DNA of 64,000 nt, taken from NCBI GenBank assembly GCA_040770645.1, contig JAXGIS010000008.1, forward strand, positions 1 to 64,000. Direction: 5' to 3'. The DNA is from JAAYZX01 sp040770645 (GTDB lineage: Bacteria; Actinomycetota; Thermoleophilia; RBG-16-64-13). Numbering within the stretch: position 1 is the stretch's first letter; each line of letters starts with the position of its first letter. A model generated the notes under the pieces. That model was given only the letters and a program-made list of their open reading frames with translations. It ran no database searches and was not told the DNA's origin. Positions 1 through 9,585 of this stretch are shown in pieces. The translations under genes and the position numbers were made by a program.

Positions 1-108
1 CCCAGTTACACCGGCTCTTTGCGGGGTCGCCCGGAGAGTGTCGGAGCCGCGTTCACCTGCATGCTCCTCGCCCCCGAGAAGCGCTGCCTGCCTGTGAGCC
101 GCTCCTAG
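1..108 (+). CDS. Possible 3' end of an unidentified gene (partial)
   Basis: The frame beginning at base 1 stays open for 35 codons and ends at TAG 106-108, a few bases before the converging cysteine synthase stop. The peptide includes GRPESVGAAFTCMLLAPEK and resembles nothing I recognise. It could be the C-terminus of a plus-strand gene truncated by the window edge, or chance. Treat it as weak. Confidence 0.15.
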   Translation, partial: PSYTGSLRGRPESVGAAFTCMLLAPEKRCLPVSRS

Positions 109-112
109 TAGA

Positions 113-1021
113 TCACGGCGGGCACTTAGCGCACACCGACCTGAACTGCATGGTGCTGAGGTAGCGGTCGCCGCGGTCGGGAAGCACAACCACAATGGTG
201 CCCTGATCGATCATCCGAGCGATACGCAACGCCTCCGCCATCGCCGCACCGGCCGACGTTCCCACGAACAGCCCCTCCTTGGTGGCCAGCAGCCTAGTGG
301 TTTCGAAGGCCTCGCCATCTTCGATCATCTGCTTCAGATCAAGTCGCGTGGGGTCATAGATCGGAGGAACGATGGATTCGCTCATGTTTTTGAGACCCTG
401 GATGGTGTGCCCTTTCACCGGCTCAACGCCCACCACTTTGACAGACGGATTCATCGATTTCAGGAAGCTACCCGTCCCCATCAGCGTGCCGCCGGTACCC
501 ATGCCCGCCACGAAATAATCAACTTGGCCCTGACTTTGGCGCCAGATCTCTGGGCCCGTGGTCTCGAAGTGGGCCAGCACGTTGGCCGGATTGCTGTACT
601 GATCCGGCATGAAGTATTTTCGGGGGCTCTCTTCGACCAAGTGCCGCGCCGCGCGGATGGCACCGTCGGTACTCTCTTTACCCGGGGTCAGCATCACGTC
701 CGAGCCGAGGCCTTCCAGGATAAGCCGCCGCTCGCTGCTGACGCACTCCGGCATGCAGAGCTGAACCTCATATCCTTTGGCAGCGCCGATCATGGCAATG
801 GCGATACCGGTGTTGCCGGAAGTGGCCTCCAATATGATCTTGTCGTGCGTCAGCTCGCCGCTCTTCTCCGCCTGCTCGATCATGTAGAGAGCCGGTCTGT
901 CCTTGACGGATCCGCCGGGGTTGCACCCTTCCAGCTTGCAGAGCAGGCGAACGTCGGGGTTGGGGCTCAGGTTCACGAGTTCCACCAGCGGTGTGTTACC
1001 TATGGCCTGCAGCAAGTTCAT
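113..1021 (-). CDS. cysM: Cysteine synthase (O-acetylserine sulfhydrylase, CysK/CysM family)
   Basis: This 302-residue PLP enzyme is expected to make L-cysteine from O-acetylserine (or a related activated serine) and sulfide or thiosulfate in the cytoplasm. The PLP lysine lies in GGSVKDRP (about K40). The substrate loop TSGNTG is near residue 68, the phosphate-binding GTGGT near 175, and the cofactor-contacting GTSAGAA near 253. Length and motif order match the family throughout, with no truncation. It begins 18 bases downstream of the leuS stop on the same strand, so the two are probably co-transcribed. Separating CysK from CysM needs a phylogeny; the short length and the SVKDRP loop lean slightly to CysM. 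Confidence 0.9.
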   Translation of the reverse strand: MNLLQAIGNTPLVELVNLSPNPDVRLLCKLEGCNPGGSVKDRPALYMIEQAEKSGELTHDKIILEATSGNTGIAIAMIGAAKGYEVQLCMPECVSSERRLILEGLGSDVMLTPGKESTDGAIRAARHLVEESPRKYFMPDQYSNPANVLAHFETTGPEIWRQSQGQVDYFVAGMGTGGTLMGTGSFLKSMNPSVKVVGVEPVKGHTIQGLKNMSESIVPPIYDPTRLDLKQMIEDGEAFETTRLLATKEGLFVGTSAGAAMAEALRIARMIDQGTIVVVLPDRGDRYLSTMQFRSVCAKCPP

Positions 1022-1039
1022 GGCCGCCCTCGCCTCTCT

Positions 1040-3685
1040 CTACTTGATCACCAGATTTACCAGCTTACCCGGCACCACGATCTCTTTGACCACGGTCTTG
1101 CCCTCCACGTGCTTGGCCACGCCGGGCAGAACCTTGGCGGCCGCGAGTACCTCGGCGGCCGCCGCGTCTTTGCTGATCACCAAGCGGTCGCGCACCTTGC
1201 CGTTCACCTGCACGGCCATCTCCACCGTCTCCAGGGTGAGAAAGCGGGGATCGGCTTCCGGCCACGATGCGTCCCAAATACGGTCGCGTCCCGTCATCTC
1301 CCACAACTCCGCGCACATATGCGGAGCAAAGGGCTCCAACAGCCGGATGAGCGCCTCCAGAGACTCGGCCAGAACGCGCCGACCCGAGGATGTGACCATC
1401 AGACCACCGTCGGCGCCCCCGCGTGCGGTTGCGATCTCATTGTTGAGTTCCATGATGGCCGCCAAAGCGGTGTTGAAGTGGAAGCGCTCGCCGATATCCG
1501 AGGTTACTTTGGCGATGGTCTGATTGGTTTTGACCAACAGAGCCTTTTCGGCCGGTGTCGGCACGGCACCTTCCGGGAAGGACCCCAACCACGATCCCAC
1601 CACAGCCCGGCCGCTCACCTGCCCTGTGGCCGCTACCCCCCCATCAGCCTCTCCGGCCCCCGCGCCGTTTTCGGCGGGAGCCTCCGGCTTCAGCCACCCC
1701 GCCTCGATGGCCTCGCAGGCCGTGCGCCACACGCGATTCAGGAACCGATATATGCCTTCGATACCCTGGTCCTGCCATTCGCCGTCACTCTCCGCCGGTC
1801 CCATGAACAGCACGTAGCTACGAAGCGAGTCGGCACCGTATCGGGCCACGTGTTCGTCGGGGTTGACCACGTTGCCCTTGGACTTGGACATCTTGGCGCC
1901 CTTGTAGTAGATCATGCCCTGCGTGAAGAGGTTCTTGAAGGGCTCCTCGAAACCCACCAGACCCAGGTCATAGAGCACCTTGCAGAAGAAGCGCGAGTAC
2001 ATGAGGTGGAGGATGGCGTGCTCCACCCCACCAATATACTGATCCACCGGCAGCCAGTAGTCCACCGCCGCCTTCTCAAAGGCCACGTCGTCGCGCCGAG
2101 CCGAGGTGTAGCGCAGGAAGTACCACGACGAGTCCACGAACGTGTCCATGGTGTCGGGATCACGAGTGGCAGGGCCGCCGCAGGTGGGGCAGGTGGTGTT
2201 CATGAAGTGCTCGGCCGCCGCCAACGGCGACTTGCCTTTGGGCGTGTAGTCGCTGATATCAGGGAGCAGGACGGGGAGATCCTCTTCCGGCACCGCCACC
2301 TCGCCGCACTTATCGCAGTAGATGATGGGAATGGGCGCCCCCCAGTAGCGCTGGCGCGAGAGCAACCAGTCGCGCAGCTTGTAGTTGACGGCGAAGGCCG
2401 CCTTGCCCTGCTCCTGAAGCCACTCGGTCACCTGCTGAATGGCCTCCGCCTTGGGCAGGCCGTCAAAGGCGCCACTGTTCACCAGAATGCCATCACCGGC
2501 GTAGGCTTCTTTCATGCTCCCATCGGCGTTCTTAAACTCCTGTGGGCTGGAGATGACCTCAATCACCGGCAAATCGAACTTGCGAGCGAAGTCGAAGTCG
2601 CGCTCGTCATGGGCCGGCACAGCCATGATGGCGCCGGTGCCGTAATCCATCATCACGTAATCGGCGATGTAGACGGGGATCAGGGTTCCATTGACCGGGT
2701 TCTCTACATAACGGCCGGTGAAGACACCTGTCTTGTCTTTCTCGGCGTTGGACCGCTCGATGTAGGAGGTGTTCATGGCCTGCCAGGTGTACCTGCGGCA
2801 GGCTTCCTCGGCCTCGGTGCCGCGCACCATCTCCTCCACCAGTGGATGCTCCGGCGCCATCACGAAGAAAGTGGCTCCAAAGAGGGTATCGGGGCGCGTG
2901 GTGAAGACGGTGATCTCGGTGCCGGCCAGAGGATCGACCGCGTCCTTGGCCGCCAAGCGAAAGATGACGTTACCGCCCGTCGATTTACCGATCCAGTTGC
3001 GCTGCATGGTGATGACCCGTTCGGGCCAGTCTTCCAGTTTGTCGAAGTCATCCAGCAGGCGTTCAGCGTAATCAGTTATGCGGAAGAACCACTGCTTGAG
3101 CTTTTTGGCTTCCACTTCGGTGGAACAGCGCTCACAGGCACCCTGGATGACCTGCTCATTGGCCAACACGGTTTGGCACGACGGGCACCAGTTGACCGGA
3201 GCCTCCTTCCTGAAAGCGAGGCCCTTTCTGTAGAACTGCAGGAAGAGCCACTGTGTCCACTTGTAGTACTCAGGCCGGCAGGTGACAACCTCACGGTCCC
3301 AATCGATAGCCACGCCCAAGCGACGAAGCTGGCGATTGATGGTGGCGATGGCGTGCTCGGTGAAGACGGCGGGGTGTTCGCCGGTCTGTATGGCGACGTT
3401 CTCCGAGTTGAGACCGAAGGCGTCGTAACCCATGGGATGCAGGACGAGCCGGCCCTGGTGGCGCCGGAAGCGCGCGATCACATCGCCCATGGTGTAGTTC
3501 TTGACGTGTCCCATATGCGCGCTGCCCGACGGGTAGGGGAACATCTCCAAGATATAGGTGGCGCCACCCGCCTTACCCTTCTGCATGTCCTCGAGTGCAG
3601 GATTGGACACGTGGAATGTCTTTTCACGCGCCCAGACCGCCTGCCACTTGGTCTCGATCTCCTCCGGGTTGTAGCTGCGCGCCAT
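1040..3685 (-). CDS. leuS: Leucyl-tRNA synthetase
   Basis: Class I aminoacyl-tRNA synthetase that charges tRNA-Leu. The 881 residues contain the HIGH-type signature HMGH (residues 57-60) in SAHMGHVKNYTMGD. A CP1 editing domain follows with TTRPDTLFGATFFVMAPEH. A zinc-type cluster (NWCPSCQTVLANEQV) lies near residue 165, KMSKS near 598, and an anticodon-binding C-terminus follows. After the catalytic core there is a low-complexity Gly/Ala/Glu insertion of about 40 residues (AENGAGAGEADGG), longer than in typical LeuS. The start has GGATGA-type Shine-Dalgarno bases just upstream. The opposite strand holds a very long open frame that is only the GC-biased shadow of this gene. Confidence 0.97.
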   Translation of the reverse strand: MARSYNPEEIETKWQAVWAREKTFHVSNPALEDMQKGKAGGATYILEMFPYPSGSAHMGHVKNYTMGDVIARFRRHQGRLVLHPMGYDAFGLNSENVAIQTGEHPAVFTEHAIATINRQLRRLGVAIDWDREVVTCRPEYYKWTQWLFLQFYRKGLAFRKEAPVNWCPSCQTVLANEQVIQGACERCSTEVEAKKLKQWFFRITDYAERLLDDFDKLEDWPERVITMQRNWIGKSTGGNVIFRLAAKDAVDPLAGTEITVFTTRPDTLFGATFFVMAPEHPLVEEMVRGTEAEEACRRYTWQAMNTSYIERSNAEKDKTGVFTGRYVENPVNGTLIPVYIADYVMMDYGTGAIMAVPAHDERDFDFARKFDLPVIEVISSPQEFKNADGSMKEAYAGDGILVNSGAFDGLPKAEAIQQVTEWLQEQGKAAFAVNYKLRDWLLSRQRYWGAPIPIIYCDKCGEVAVPEEDLPVLLPDISDYTPKGKSPLAAAEHFMNTTCPTCGGPATRDPDTMDTFVDSSWYFLRYTSARRDDVAFEKAAVDYWLPVDQYIGGVEHAILHLMYSRFFCKVLYDLGLVGFEEPFKNLFTQGMIYYKGAKMSKSKGNVVNPDEHVARYGADSLRSYVLFMGPAESDGEWQDQGIEGIYRFLNRVWRTACEAIEAGWLKPEAPAENGAGAGEADGGVAATGQVSGRAVVGSWLGSFPEGAVPTPAEKALLVKTNQTIAKVTSDIGERFHFNTALAAIMELNNEIATARGGADGGLMVTSSGRRVLAESLEALIRLLEPFAPHMCAELWEMTGRDRIWDASWPEADPRFLTLETVEMAVQVNGKVRDRLVISKDAAAAEVLAAAKVLPGVAKHVEGKTVVKEIVVPGKLVNLVIK

Positions 3686-3809
3686 CGAAGCTCATCCTTT
3701 CCCCTGTGCGACGCCCGCCGACCCGCCGTGGGCGCACCGCACTGCCATGCTTATCGCCAATCTTCTATTGTAGAGACTGCGGCGCAGGGAACCAAACCCC
3801 GACCTGCCC

Positions 3810-5246
3810 TCATCCACGCCGCAAATCCTCCAGTTTCCGCTTGGCCGGTGCCACCAAGCCTTCCTCTTGCACTATCTCCACTTCCACCCGCATGCCGGAT
3901 TCCCGCACAGCGCTGAGGGCCGCAATGCCTTCAACCAGGGTACGCAGCTCCGCGGGGGCCGGGGCATCCACCGTTTCCACCCGCACCAATAACCCCACGC
4001 CGCCGCCATCCATCGTTGCAATCTCACCCTCATCTTGAACATTAGCCACTTCAGCCGAGAAGGTGACAACCCATTCCACCGCGAAGAGAATCTCATCCAG
4101 TTGGGCCATGCTCAGCCACCTGCCTGCACCCAAGTCCACGACATCGCTCATCCGCCCCTGCACGCGATCCAAACAGCGCAGGACACTACCGCAGGCGCAC
4201 GGGCTGGGCAGCAGCCTCCCGCTGTCGCCCGTGCGATACCGTATGAGCGGCATTCCCCGACGCGTGAGGGTGGTCACCACCAACTCCCCGCTCTGCCCGA
4301 GCGGCAGCACCCTACGCGTACCGGAATCCACCACCTCAAACAGCAGGTCGGCTTCGCGGATGTGGAGCCCGGCGAAGGCGCGGCATTGCACAGCCCCGCC
4401 CAGACCCGTCTCCGTGGAACCGTAATGCTCAAAGACCGAGCAACCCCAAGAGCGCTCGACCGCGGCCCGTAGCGGAGCGGCCACATAGTCACCAGAGAAC
4501 AACACCGCTTTGACTCGGCCGGAAGGGAGTGCGCGGCCGGCTCGGCTCCTAGCCAACCGCAGTATCTGGCCGGGCACCCCCACCAAGCAATCCGCCTCGA
4601 AGTCACGGATATGACGCGCGGCTCGCGCACAGTCATCCACGAAACCATGAACATCAACTTCAACTCCATCCCGTGCCAACGCAGTTTTCAGCAGATCCCC
4701 CACGCTCCCCGGAGTGGTGCCCGGCATGAAGACGAGCACGCGTTCGCCGCGCTTGACCAGCGCGCGCATGCCGTGACGGAAATGATCGATGGTGAGCTCG
4801 AGGTCGTCTTGGGTGAACCACAGCCGTTTGGCCACTCCACTTGTGCCTGAGGTGGGCACAGTGACAATCCTGGCTATGTCGCCCTGCGATACGCACACCA
4901 GGTCGAGTCCCCTTAGGCGGAGGTCCTCTTCCTGCACAAACGGTAGATGACCGAGGTCGTCAAGGCTTTGCGGCCCATCCGCCGGCACATGCTGATAGAG
5001 TTCACGATAGAAAGGGCTTCTCTCGCGCGCCCAAGCCACCACTTCTCGCAATTGGGCGAGCTGCCAGCTTTCGAGGCGGACGCGCTCCAGTGGGGCGTGC
5101 GGTAGCTCGCCCCGCGCAACATCCCGCACGGCACCTTCGGACTCCCCTCGGGCCACACCCGAGGCATCCCTCCATCCGGCGCCTGACGCCGAATCGCCAC
5201 CCACCCGCCTGGCTGTCCACTCGTCGAGGGGGGTTATGGGGATCAT
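3810..5246 (-). CDS. PaaK-like AMP-forming CoA ligase of the Mop-associated locus (DVU_1553-like)
   Basis: Adenylate-forming enzyme of the phenylacetate-CoA ligase branch, predicted to activate a carboxylic acid to acyl-AMP and then acyl-CoA. Seen: phosphate loop VPTSGTSGVAKRLWF, adenine motif HYGSTETG, YRTGDSG, a Cys-containing CACGS segment and a C-terminal lysine in APAKRKLEDLR. I start at the internal Met (IPITPLDEW follows) because related proteins begin with ITPLDxW; an upstream in-frame Met at 5336 adds 30 unlikely residues. It is the last gene of the minus-strand cluster that includes a Mop aldehyde oxidoreductase, so its substrate may be the acid made there; that is inference. Family name recalled, not searched. 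Confidence 0.8.
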   Translation of the reverse strand: MIPITPLDEWTARRVGGDSASGAGWRDASGVARGESEGAVRDVARGELPHAPLERVRLESWQLAQLREVVAWARERSPFYRELYQHVPADGPQSLDDLGHLPFVQEEDLRLRGLDLVCVSQGDIARIVTVPTSGTSGVAKRLWFTQDDLELTIDHFRHGMRALVKRGERVLVFMPGTTPGSVGDLLKTALARDGVEVDVHGFVDDCARAARHIRDFEADCLVGVPGQILRLARSRAGRALPSGRVKAVLFSGDYVAAPLRAAVERSWGCSVFEHYGSTETGLGGAVQCRAFAGLHIREADLLFEVVDSGTRRVLPLGQSGELVVTTLTRRGMPLIRYRTGDSGRLLPSPCACGSVLRCLDRVQGRMSDVVDLGAGRWLSMAQLDEILFAVEWVVTFSAEVANVQDEGEIATMDGGGVGLLVRVETVDAPAPAELRTLVEGIAALSAVRESGMRVEVEIVQEEGLVAPAKRKLEDLRRG

Positions 5247-5389
5247 GCTGCTGCCTGCGTTCGGCCGCACTTGGTCACCGCTCACTCGGTACACCGACGC
5301 ACCGCATGTACTCCACGCAAGATAGCCGCATAGCATCCGCCGCCGGCGGATCGGAAGTCTGCTTCAAAAACGGCCTCAGCCACACTACG

Positions 5390-5836
5390 CTAAGTTTCAC
5401 GCGCTTCCGTAGGATCGAAACCGTGTTCTACCAAAATGCTCATGGCCCGTGCATAGGCTTCAGCCACGATGGGACCGCAGCGCTCCGTGCTCGGCGTACC
5501 GTCGCTCAGGATATCGTTGCAGCGCACTCCCCCATATCGTCCGCCTATCTCCGCTCGGAACCACTCTTCGAGTTCGCTGAGCATAAGGGGCAGTTCCTCG
5601 TGCTCCTCCTCGTCGTCACGGCCCTTGGCTGCGTACAGTGCAAGGAGACAAGCGGCTCCCGTGAGGCTGCCGCAGGTTCCTGCCCCCGTACCACCGCCCA
5701 GCGCCAATCCCCCCATAGCCCGGATGAGGTCCGGGTTCATCTTGCCCTGGGCCTCCAAACCCAGAAGGAGCAGAATCTGACTACAGTAGTAGCCTTTCCG
5801 CGACAACTCCATCATGTGCATTCGTGCCTCGTCCAC
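5390..5836 (-). CDS. C-GCAxxG-C-C family putative redox/metal-binding protein (DVU_1555-like)
   Basis: A 148-residue protein of the C_GCAxxG_C_C group: a Cys near residue 18 (KGYYCSQ), a Gly-rich loop GGGTGAGTCGSLTGAACLL near residue 50, RCNDIL, and a later Cys in ERCGPIVAEAY. In the family these cysteines probably bind metal or act in thiol redox, but no reaction is established. It begins 22 bases after the methyltransferase stop and precedes the CoA ligase, in the same gene order as the Desulfovibrio DVU_1553-1559 region as I recall it. The N-terminus is Met-rich (MDEARMHMMEL) and has a GGAGG-type ribosome site just upstream. Confidence 0.75.
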   Translation of the reverse strand: MDEARMHMMELSRKGYYCSQILLLLGLEAQGKMNPDLIRAMGGLALGGGTGAGTCGSLTGAACLLALYAAKGRDDEEEHEELPLMLSELEEWFRAEIGGRYGGVRCNDILSDGTPSTERCGPIVAEAYARAMSILVEHGFDPTEARET

Positions 5837-5857
5837 AGTCCCTCCTCCCAGTCAAGC

Positions 5858-6603
5858 TCACGACGGAAGCCGTTCGGCCACAACTAGGAAGTAACCGGGA
5901 CGAGCCTGCGCGACCATCTCGCGACCCGGCGTCCCGCCTTCCCAGCAGCGCCTCCCAGAAACGAGCGGCGGAACCATAACTGAAGACCATGCGGGCCACG
6001 AACTCCTTGAGGACGTGCGAGCGGTCGCGCCACGTGCGCACAACGAAGCCTGCTTCGCTCAACCTGGAGACCGTAGCCTCCCGGCTCAAAGCACCGCGCA
6101 GGCAGGTGCTCTCGGGAATACGCTCCATCCAAGAAGCGGGCCTCACCTGTTCAATGCCGTCAGGGCCTTGGATCGGGCGTCTGAGGTAGAGGTCGGACAC
6201 GGCCAGGAGCCCCCCAGGGCGAAGCACGCGATGAATCTCACCCAGAGCCTGTGTGGGATCAGCCAGCGCGTTGACAACGCACTCGGCAAAGACGGCATCG
6301 AAGGACCCATCAGGGCAGGGGATGCACTCCGCCCGTCCCTCCACCCAGATCACCGCCTCCTCCCTAGCCCTGGCTTCCGCCAGGCGGGAGGCCGAGCAAT
6401 CCAAGCCAACGACATCAGCCTGCCACACTCGAGCTAGGAACGCAGCCGTGGATCCCGTACCGCAGCCCAAATCAAGCACGCGCCCACCCGGACTTAGCGC
6501 GCAAGCGGTTGCCAGTTCCGCTGTGAGCTCCAGACCCCGGCCTGAGCTCATCCCCCGCCGCCTCCCGAAACGCGGCCTGCTCGTAGAGGCGACAAGTTGT
6601 CAC
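5858..6603 (-). CDS. SAM-dependent methyltransferase of the Mop-associated locus, with two frameshifts (DVU_1556-like)
   Basis: Class I methyltransferase with motif I VLDLGCGTGSTAAFL, and post-motifs AVFAECVVNAL and RVLRPGGLLAVSDLYLR. Three frames must be joined. The N-terminus (RLYEQAAFREAAGDELRPG) starts at GTG 6603, crosses near 6545 into the frame of the SAM fold, and the C-terminal ARPGYFLVVAERLP lies in a third frame ending at TGA 5858-5860, entered near 5930. Reconstructed length is about 248 residues. Substrate unknown; it sits between the small CxxC protein and the C-GCAxxG-C-C protein. The frameshifts look like single-base errors because both flanks keep coding character. Confidence 0.7.
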
Positions 6604-6607
6604 GCAC

Positions 6608-6824
6608 TCACTTGTCCTCAAGGATCTGTTCCACTTCCGCCATGCGTCCCGTGGCCAACTCCTCAGGAATGAGATAGAGGCCTGCAGCCGGGGCAACGCG
6701 GTAGATCGAGCGTGAACGAGTTGCCCAGGTAGGTCAGCTCCACGGGACCTACTTCCAGCGGGCGCGCGCAACGGCAGCACTCCCAGCGCAGATCGTCTTC
6801 AGAAAGACGGGCAATGCCGGCCAT
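6608..6824 (-). CDS. Small two-CxxC redox protein, one frameshift (DVU_1557-like)
   Basis: Starting at ATG 6824, the frame reads WECCRCARPLEV, then VELTYLGNSFTLDLPRCPGC, where it breaks. One surplus base restores GLYLIPEELATGRMAEVEQI and the TGA at 6608-6610. The total of 217 bases is 72 codons plus one, exactly what one insertion predicts. The rebuilt protein of about 71 residues has two CxxC-type pairs (CCRC and CPGC) and looks like a rubredoxin-sized zinc or iron site. Its start overlaps the region of the upstream oxidoreductase stop (6826). Likely an electron carrier or assembly partner of the Mop system; the role is inferred. Confidence 0.65.
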
Positions 6825-6825
6825 A

Positions 6826-9132
6826 TCACACCCGCCGTTCCACGGTCATCCGATGAGCGTAGGCATTGTGCACCTCATACCCCGCATCCTGTGGCGAATA
6901 CTCCACCCAGAAGGTGACGGCTCGAGGCCGGAAAGAAGCCCGAAACCGCCCCGACACACCGTGACAGAGCTTATCCCCCGTCTGCTCCGCATGATAGATC
7001 ACCTGTTGCACGTCCTCCACCAAGATGCGACGCGCATCCAACTTGGCCTGCACTTCACCCGCTATGATCAGCTGCACCTCCTGCCAAGGCTGCAAGGCTC
7101 CGCCCCCCTCGTCCCATAGCTCTCTCAGCAGCCGCGTCTTCAGCCGTGCGCGGTTCTCCCTTCGCTCAGACCAGCCCGGTCTGGCCCTACCCGCCGGGTC
7201 CATCTCCGTCGGGTAGATGAGATCGAGCACGTGTAGGATCCGCTTGCCCTGCCCCGCCAGGCTATCCCTACACATGGCGCAGTAGGTGACGTACTCGAGG
7301 AGGCTCTCCCCGCCTCGTCGAGCCGCCACAGCAGCGGCGAGTTGCGGATTGGCGTTGGCTTGGAGGCCTCCATAGCCGCAGCACTCCGTGATCTGTCCCG
7401 ACAACACAAGCTCTTCAATGGGTTGATCCAAACCCGCCAGCAGCCGTCGGATGCTCTGCTGAAGCCCAACGGCATCCCGGGTGGTGCAGGGATCGTGCAG
7501 TGCGCGCAGAGGCGGTGCAGGCCCCTCTGCCCTCGGGGGGGTTCCCGCCTGTTCCATCACCTCACTTAGAAATACGTATTCACCGTTTCCCAGATGTGGA
7601 GATACGACGGCCTGGCAGGTGGGGCAGGCGAAGATCAGCACCGGATCGCCCAGTCTGCGCCTACCCTCCAATATGTCGGCGACTCCCTGCTCGAACAAGT
7701 CTTGGCGCCCCGCCCAGAAGGCCGGCGCGCCGCAGCAATCCAGGATGAGGCCCACGCCACCGGCGAGCTGCCGACGCAGATACGCGTAAACGGCCTCCAC
7801 CTGGGCCGGATTGGAGCCGGCCAGCTGGCAGCCGGGGAAGAAGGCGTACGCACAGTGTCCACTTCCCGGCTCGGCCCGCGCAAGCGCGAAAGCAGGTGAA
7901 TGACTGAACGCGTAGTCCTCGAGCGCGAACTCGTGAGCCGAAGGCGGCATCTTACCCGCAGCCACCATCTCGCGCCGCGCCTCCAAGCACAGGTCGGTCA
8001 TGGAGAAGTCCTCCGGACACACCTCGGTGCAAAGACCACACAGCATGCAGGAGTTGATAAGACGGTTGGCCTTGTGCTCACCCTGCACGATGGCAGCGTT
8101 GTTGTAGATCTCGCGGGCATACCGCCGCGGATAACTGCCGAAATGGTGGAGATACTCACATACTTTGACGCACTCCAGGCACTCGCAGCGCAGACAGCGG
8201 CCGGCCTCCCGTTGGGCTTCATCCGATGTGTACACACCATCGGCTTCTTGTGGTTCCACGGCCGATACCGGCACCGCCTGTGCCAGGCTCACGAAGAGAC
8301 GAGTGGGCTGCGGACCTTCCTTCTCCCGTCCGGCCGAGAGAGAGGCTCCCTGCAGGAAACGGTCAATGGACGTGGCGGCCTGCCGGCCCTGAAGGGCCCA
8401 GCCGATCGGTGACGCCACACCATCACCCATTTGTTCCTGGGCACCGGCAAAAACACCTTCCCACTGAGTCTCCAGAGTCTGCGGGTCGTGGGGAAGCAGT
8501 AGCCGCCCATCCGGCCCCACCGCGGCGGGCTGGGCTTGCTCTCCATCCCGCTCCACAAACACGGCGGCAAACTGCGTGCGCAGGTCCTCCAACCGCGGAA
8601 CCTCACCGAGGCGGAACTCCACTCCCAAAGACGTCAACGTGGCCGCCTCGGCTGCCACCACCTCCCCCGGAAGCACCGCCTGCGGGAACCGTAGCAACGG
8701 ACCACCCACGTTCTCCTCCGCATCAAACACCGTGACCGGATATCCCTTACGCGCGAGGTCGGAAGCCGCGGTCAGGCCGGCCAGCCCGGACCCCACCACC
8801 GCCACCTTCGTGTCGCGCCGCGGAAGAACCAAGACCCGGTGGGCGGGCGCGGGCCGGGTCACGCACGCGCGCTCCAGCGCTCCTATGCGGATGGCGTCGC
8901 CGCACTCCCGTCGTTTGCAGCGAAGTTCGCAGGGATGGTCACAGATGCGCCCCAGAATGCCCGGCAGAGGCATGGTCTTGCGCAGGACCTTCCAAGACTC
9001 GTCCCAGTCTCCCGCCGCCACGGCCATAACGAAGGAGCGGGCGTCCACGTGGAGCGGACAGGCGGCAACACACTCCGCCGGCTCCTCTTGTATACAGCGA
9101 TACTCGAATTCGCGCAGTCGGGACTGTTCCAT
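6826..9132 (-). CDS. Pyridine-nucleotide-disulfide oxidoreductase / dicluster Fe-S protein with HdrD-like CCG domains
   Basis: A 768-residue modular redox protein. Residues 1-90 resemble the GltD-type Fe-S domain (CVAACPLHVDAR, CDHPCELRCKR). Residues 105-150 hold a dinucleotide fold (VAVVGSGLAGLTAASDLARKG); the usual second NAD(P) domain is eroded. Near 320-400 is a cysteine-rich dicluster segment (CLRCECLECVKVCEY and CMLCGLCTEVCPEDF). The last 300 residues carry two CCG-like blocks (FFPGCQLAGSNP, DCCGAPAFW, DPCTTRD, ECCGYGGLQ), as in heterodisulfide reductase D and glycolate oxidase subunits. It probably passes electrons between the neighbouring molybdenum hydroxylase and a nucleotide or thiol acceptor; that link is inference from position. 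ATG 9132 lies about 60 bases past the Lpd-like stop. Confidence 0.8.
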   Translation of the reverse strand: MEQSRLREFEYRCIQEEPAECVAACPLHVDARSFVMAVAAGDWDESWKVLRKTMPLPGILGRICDHPCELRCKRRECGDAIRIGALERACVTRPAPAHRVLVLPRRDTKVAVVGSGLAGLTAASDLARKGYPVTVFDAEENVGGPLLRFPQAVLPGEVVAAEAATLTSLGVEFRLGEVPRLEDLRTQFAAVFVERDGEQAQPAAVGPDGRLLLPHDPQTLETQWEGVFAGAQEQMGDGVASPIGWALQGRQAATSIDRFLQGASLSAGREKEGPQPTRLFVSLAQAVPVSAVEPQEADGVYTSDEAQREAGRCLRCECLECVKVCEYLHHFGSYPRRYAREIYNNAAIVQGEHKANRLINSCMLCGLCTEVCPEDFSMTDLCLEARREMVAAGKMPPSAHEFALEDYAFSHSPAFALARAEPGSGHCAYAFFPGCQLAGSNPAQVEAVYAYLRRQLAGGVGLILDCCGAPAFWAGRQDLFEQGVADILEGRRRLGDPVLIFACPTCQAVVSPHLGNGEYVFLSEVMEQAGTPPRAEGPAPPLRALHDPCTTRDAVGLQQSIRRLLAGLDQPIEELVLSGQITECCGYGGLQANANPQLAAAVAARRGGESLLEYVTYCAMCRDSLAGQGKRILHVLDLIYPTEMDPAGRARPGWSERRENRARLKTRLLRELWDEGGGALQPWQEVQLIIAGEVQAKLDARRILVEDVQQVIYHAEQTGDKLCHGVSGRFRASFRPRAVTFWVEYSPQDAGYEVHNAYAHRMTVERRV

Positions 9133-9192
9133 GGCCTGGTCCTCAGGGGATGCCGTCGAGGGGGCCGCCCCCCGCGGGCCCCCCCCCGCCGT

Positions 9193-9585
9193 TTATGCCT
9201 TCTTCGGCAGGGACAGGGCCTGCCCCCGGACCGCCATGGCCCCTTCGAGCAGGGCCTCTCCCACGGTCGGGTGGGCATGAACGGTGGTAATGATTTCGTC
9301 CACGGTGGCCTCGAGACGGAGCGCCAGGGCGCCCTCCACGATGAGGTCCGTGGCCCTGGGGCCGATGATGTGCACCCCGAGGATCTCGTCGTATTTCTCG
9401 TCCACCACGTACTTCACCATGCCGTCGGTCTCGTTCATGATGAGGCTCTTTCCGTTGGCCATCAGGGGGAACCGGCCGATCTTCACCCGGAACCCCTTCT
9501 CCAGGGCCTCCTTCTCGGAAAGGCCGACGGAAGCGATTTCCGGAGCGGTGTAAACGGCGCTCGGGACGGTCTTGTAATCCATCCG
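9193..9585 (-). pseudogene. 3' fragment of a dihydrolipoamide dehydrogenase-like gene, joined to mop
   Basis: From about 9585 to TAA 9193 the minus strand encodes the dimerisation domain of a pyridine nucleotide-disulfide oxidoreductase: VPSAVYTAPEIASVGLSEKE, a segment ending GVHIIGPRATDLIVEGALA, and the active-site base motif VHAHPTVGEALLEGA, ending LPKKA. About 130 residues are present; the FAD and NAD domains are absent. It follows mop directly in another frame, has no ribosome site, and begins exactly where the Mop homology stops. A homopolymer-rich stretch (9160-9185) follows its stop. It is either a recombination scar or an assembly chimera. Confidence 0.8.

Noticed and set aside
407..3916. 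1169-codon plus-strand open frame opposite leuS and cysM
   Set aside because: It lacks any domain, has no ribosome site, and mirrors leuS codon by codon; GC-rich third positions keep the antisense frame open.
3810..9132. Selenocysteine (in-frame TGA) within the Mop-associated genes
   Set aside because: The dicluster, C-GCAxxG-C-C and CoA ligase genes read through without internal TGA, and breaks in the others are indels; I saw no SECIS-like need.
9143..9580. Gly/Arg/Pro-rich C-terminal tail of the mop frame
   Set aside because: It is the out-of-frame reading of the Lpd fragment, not a real Mop extension.
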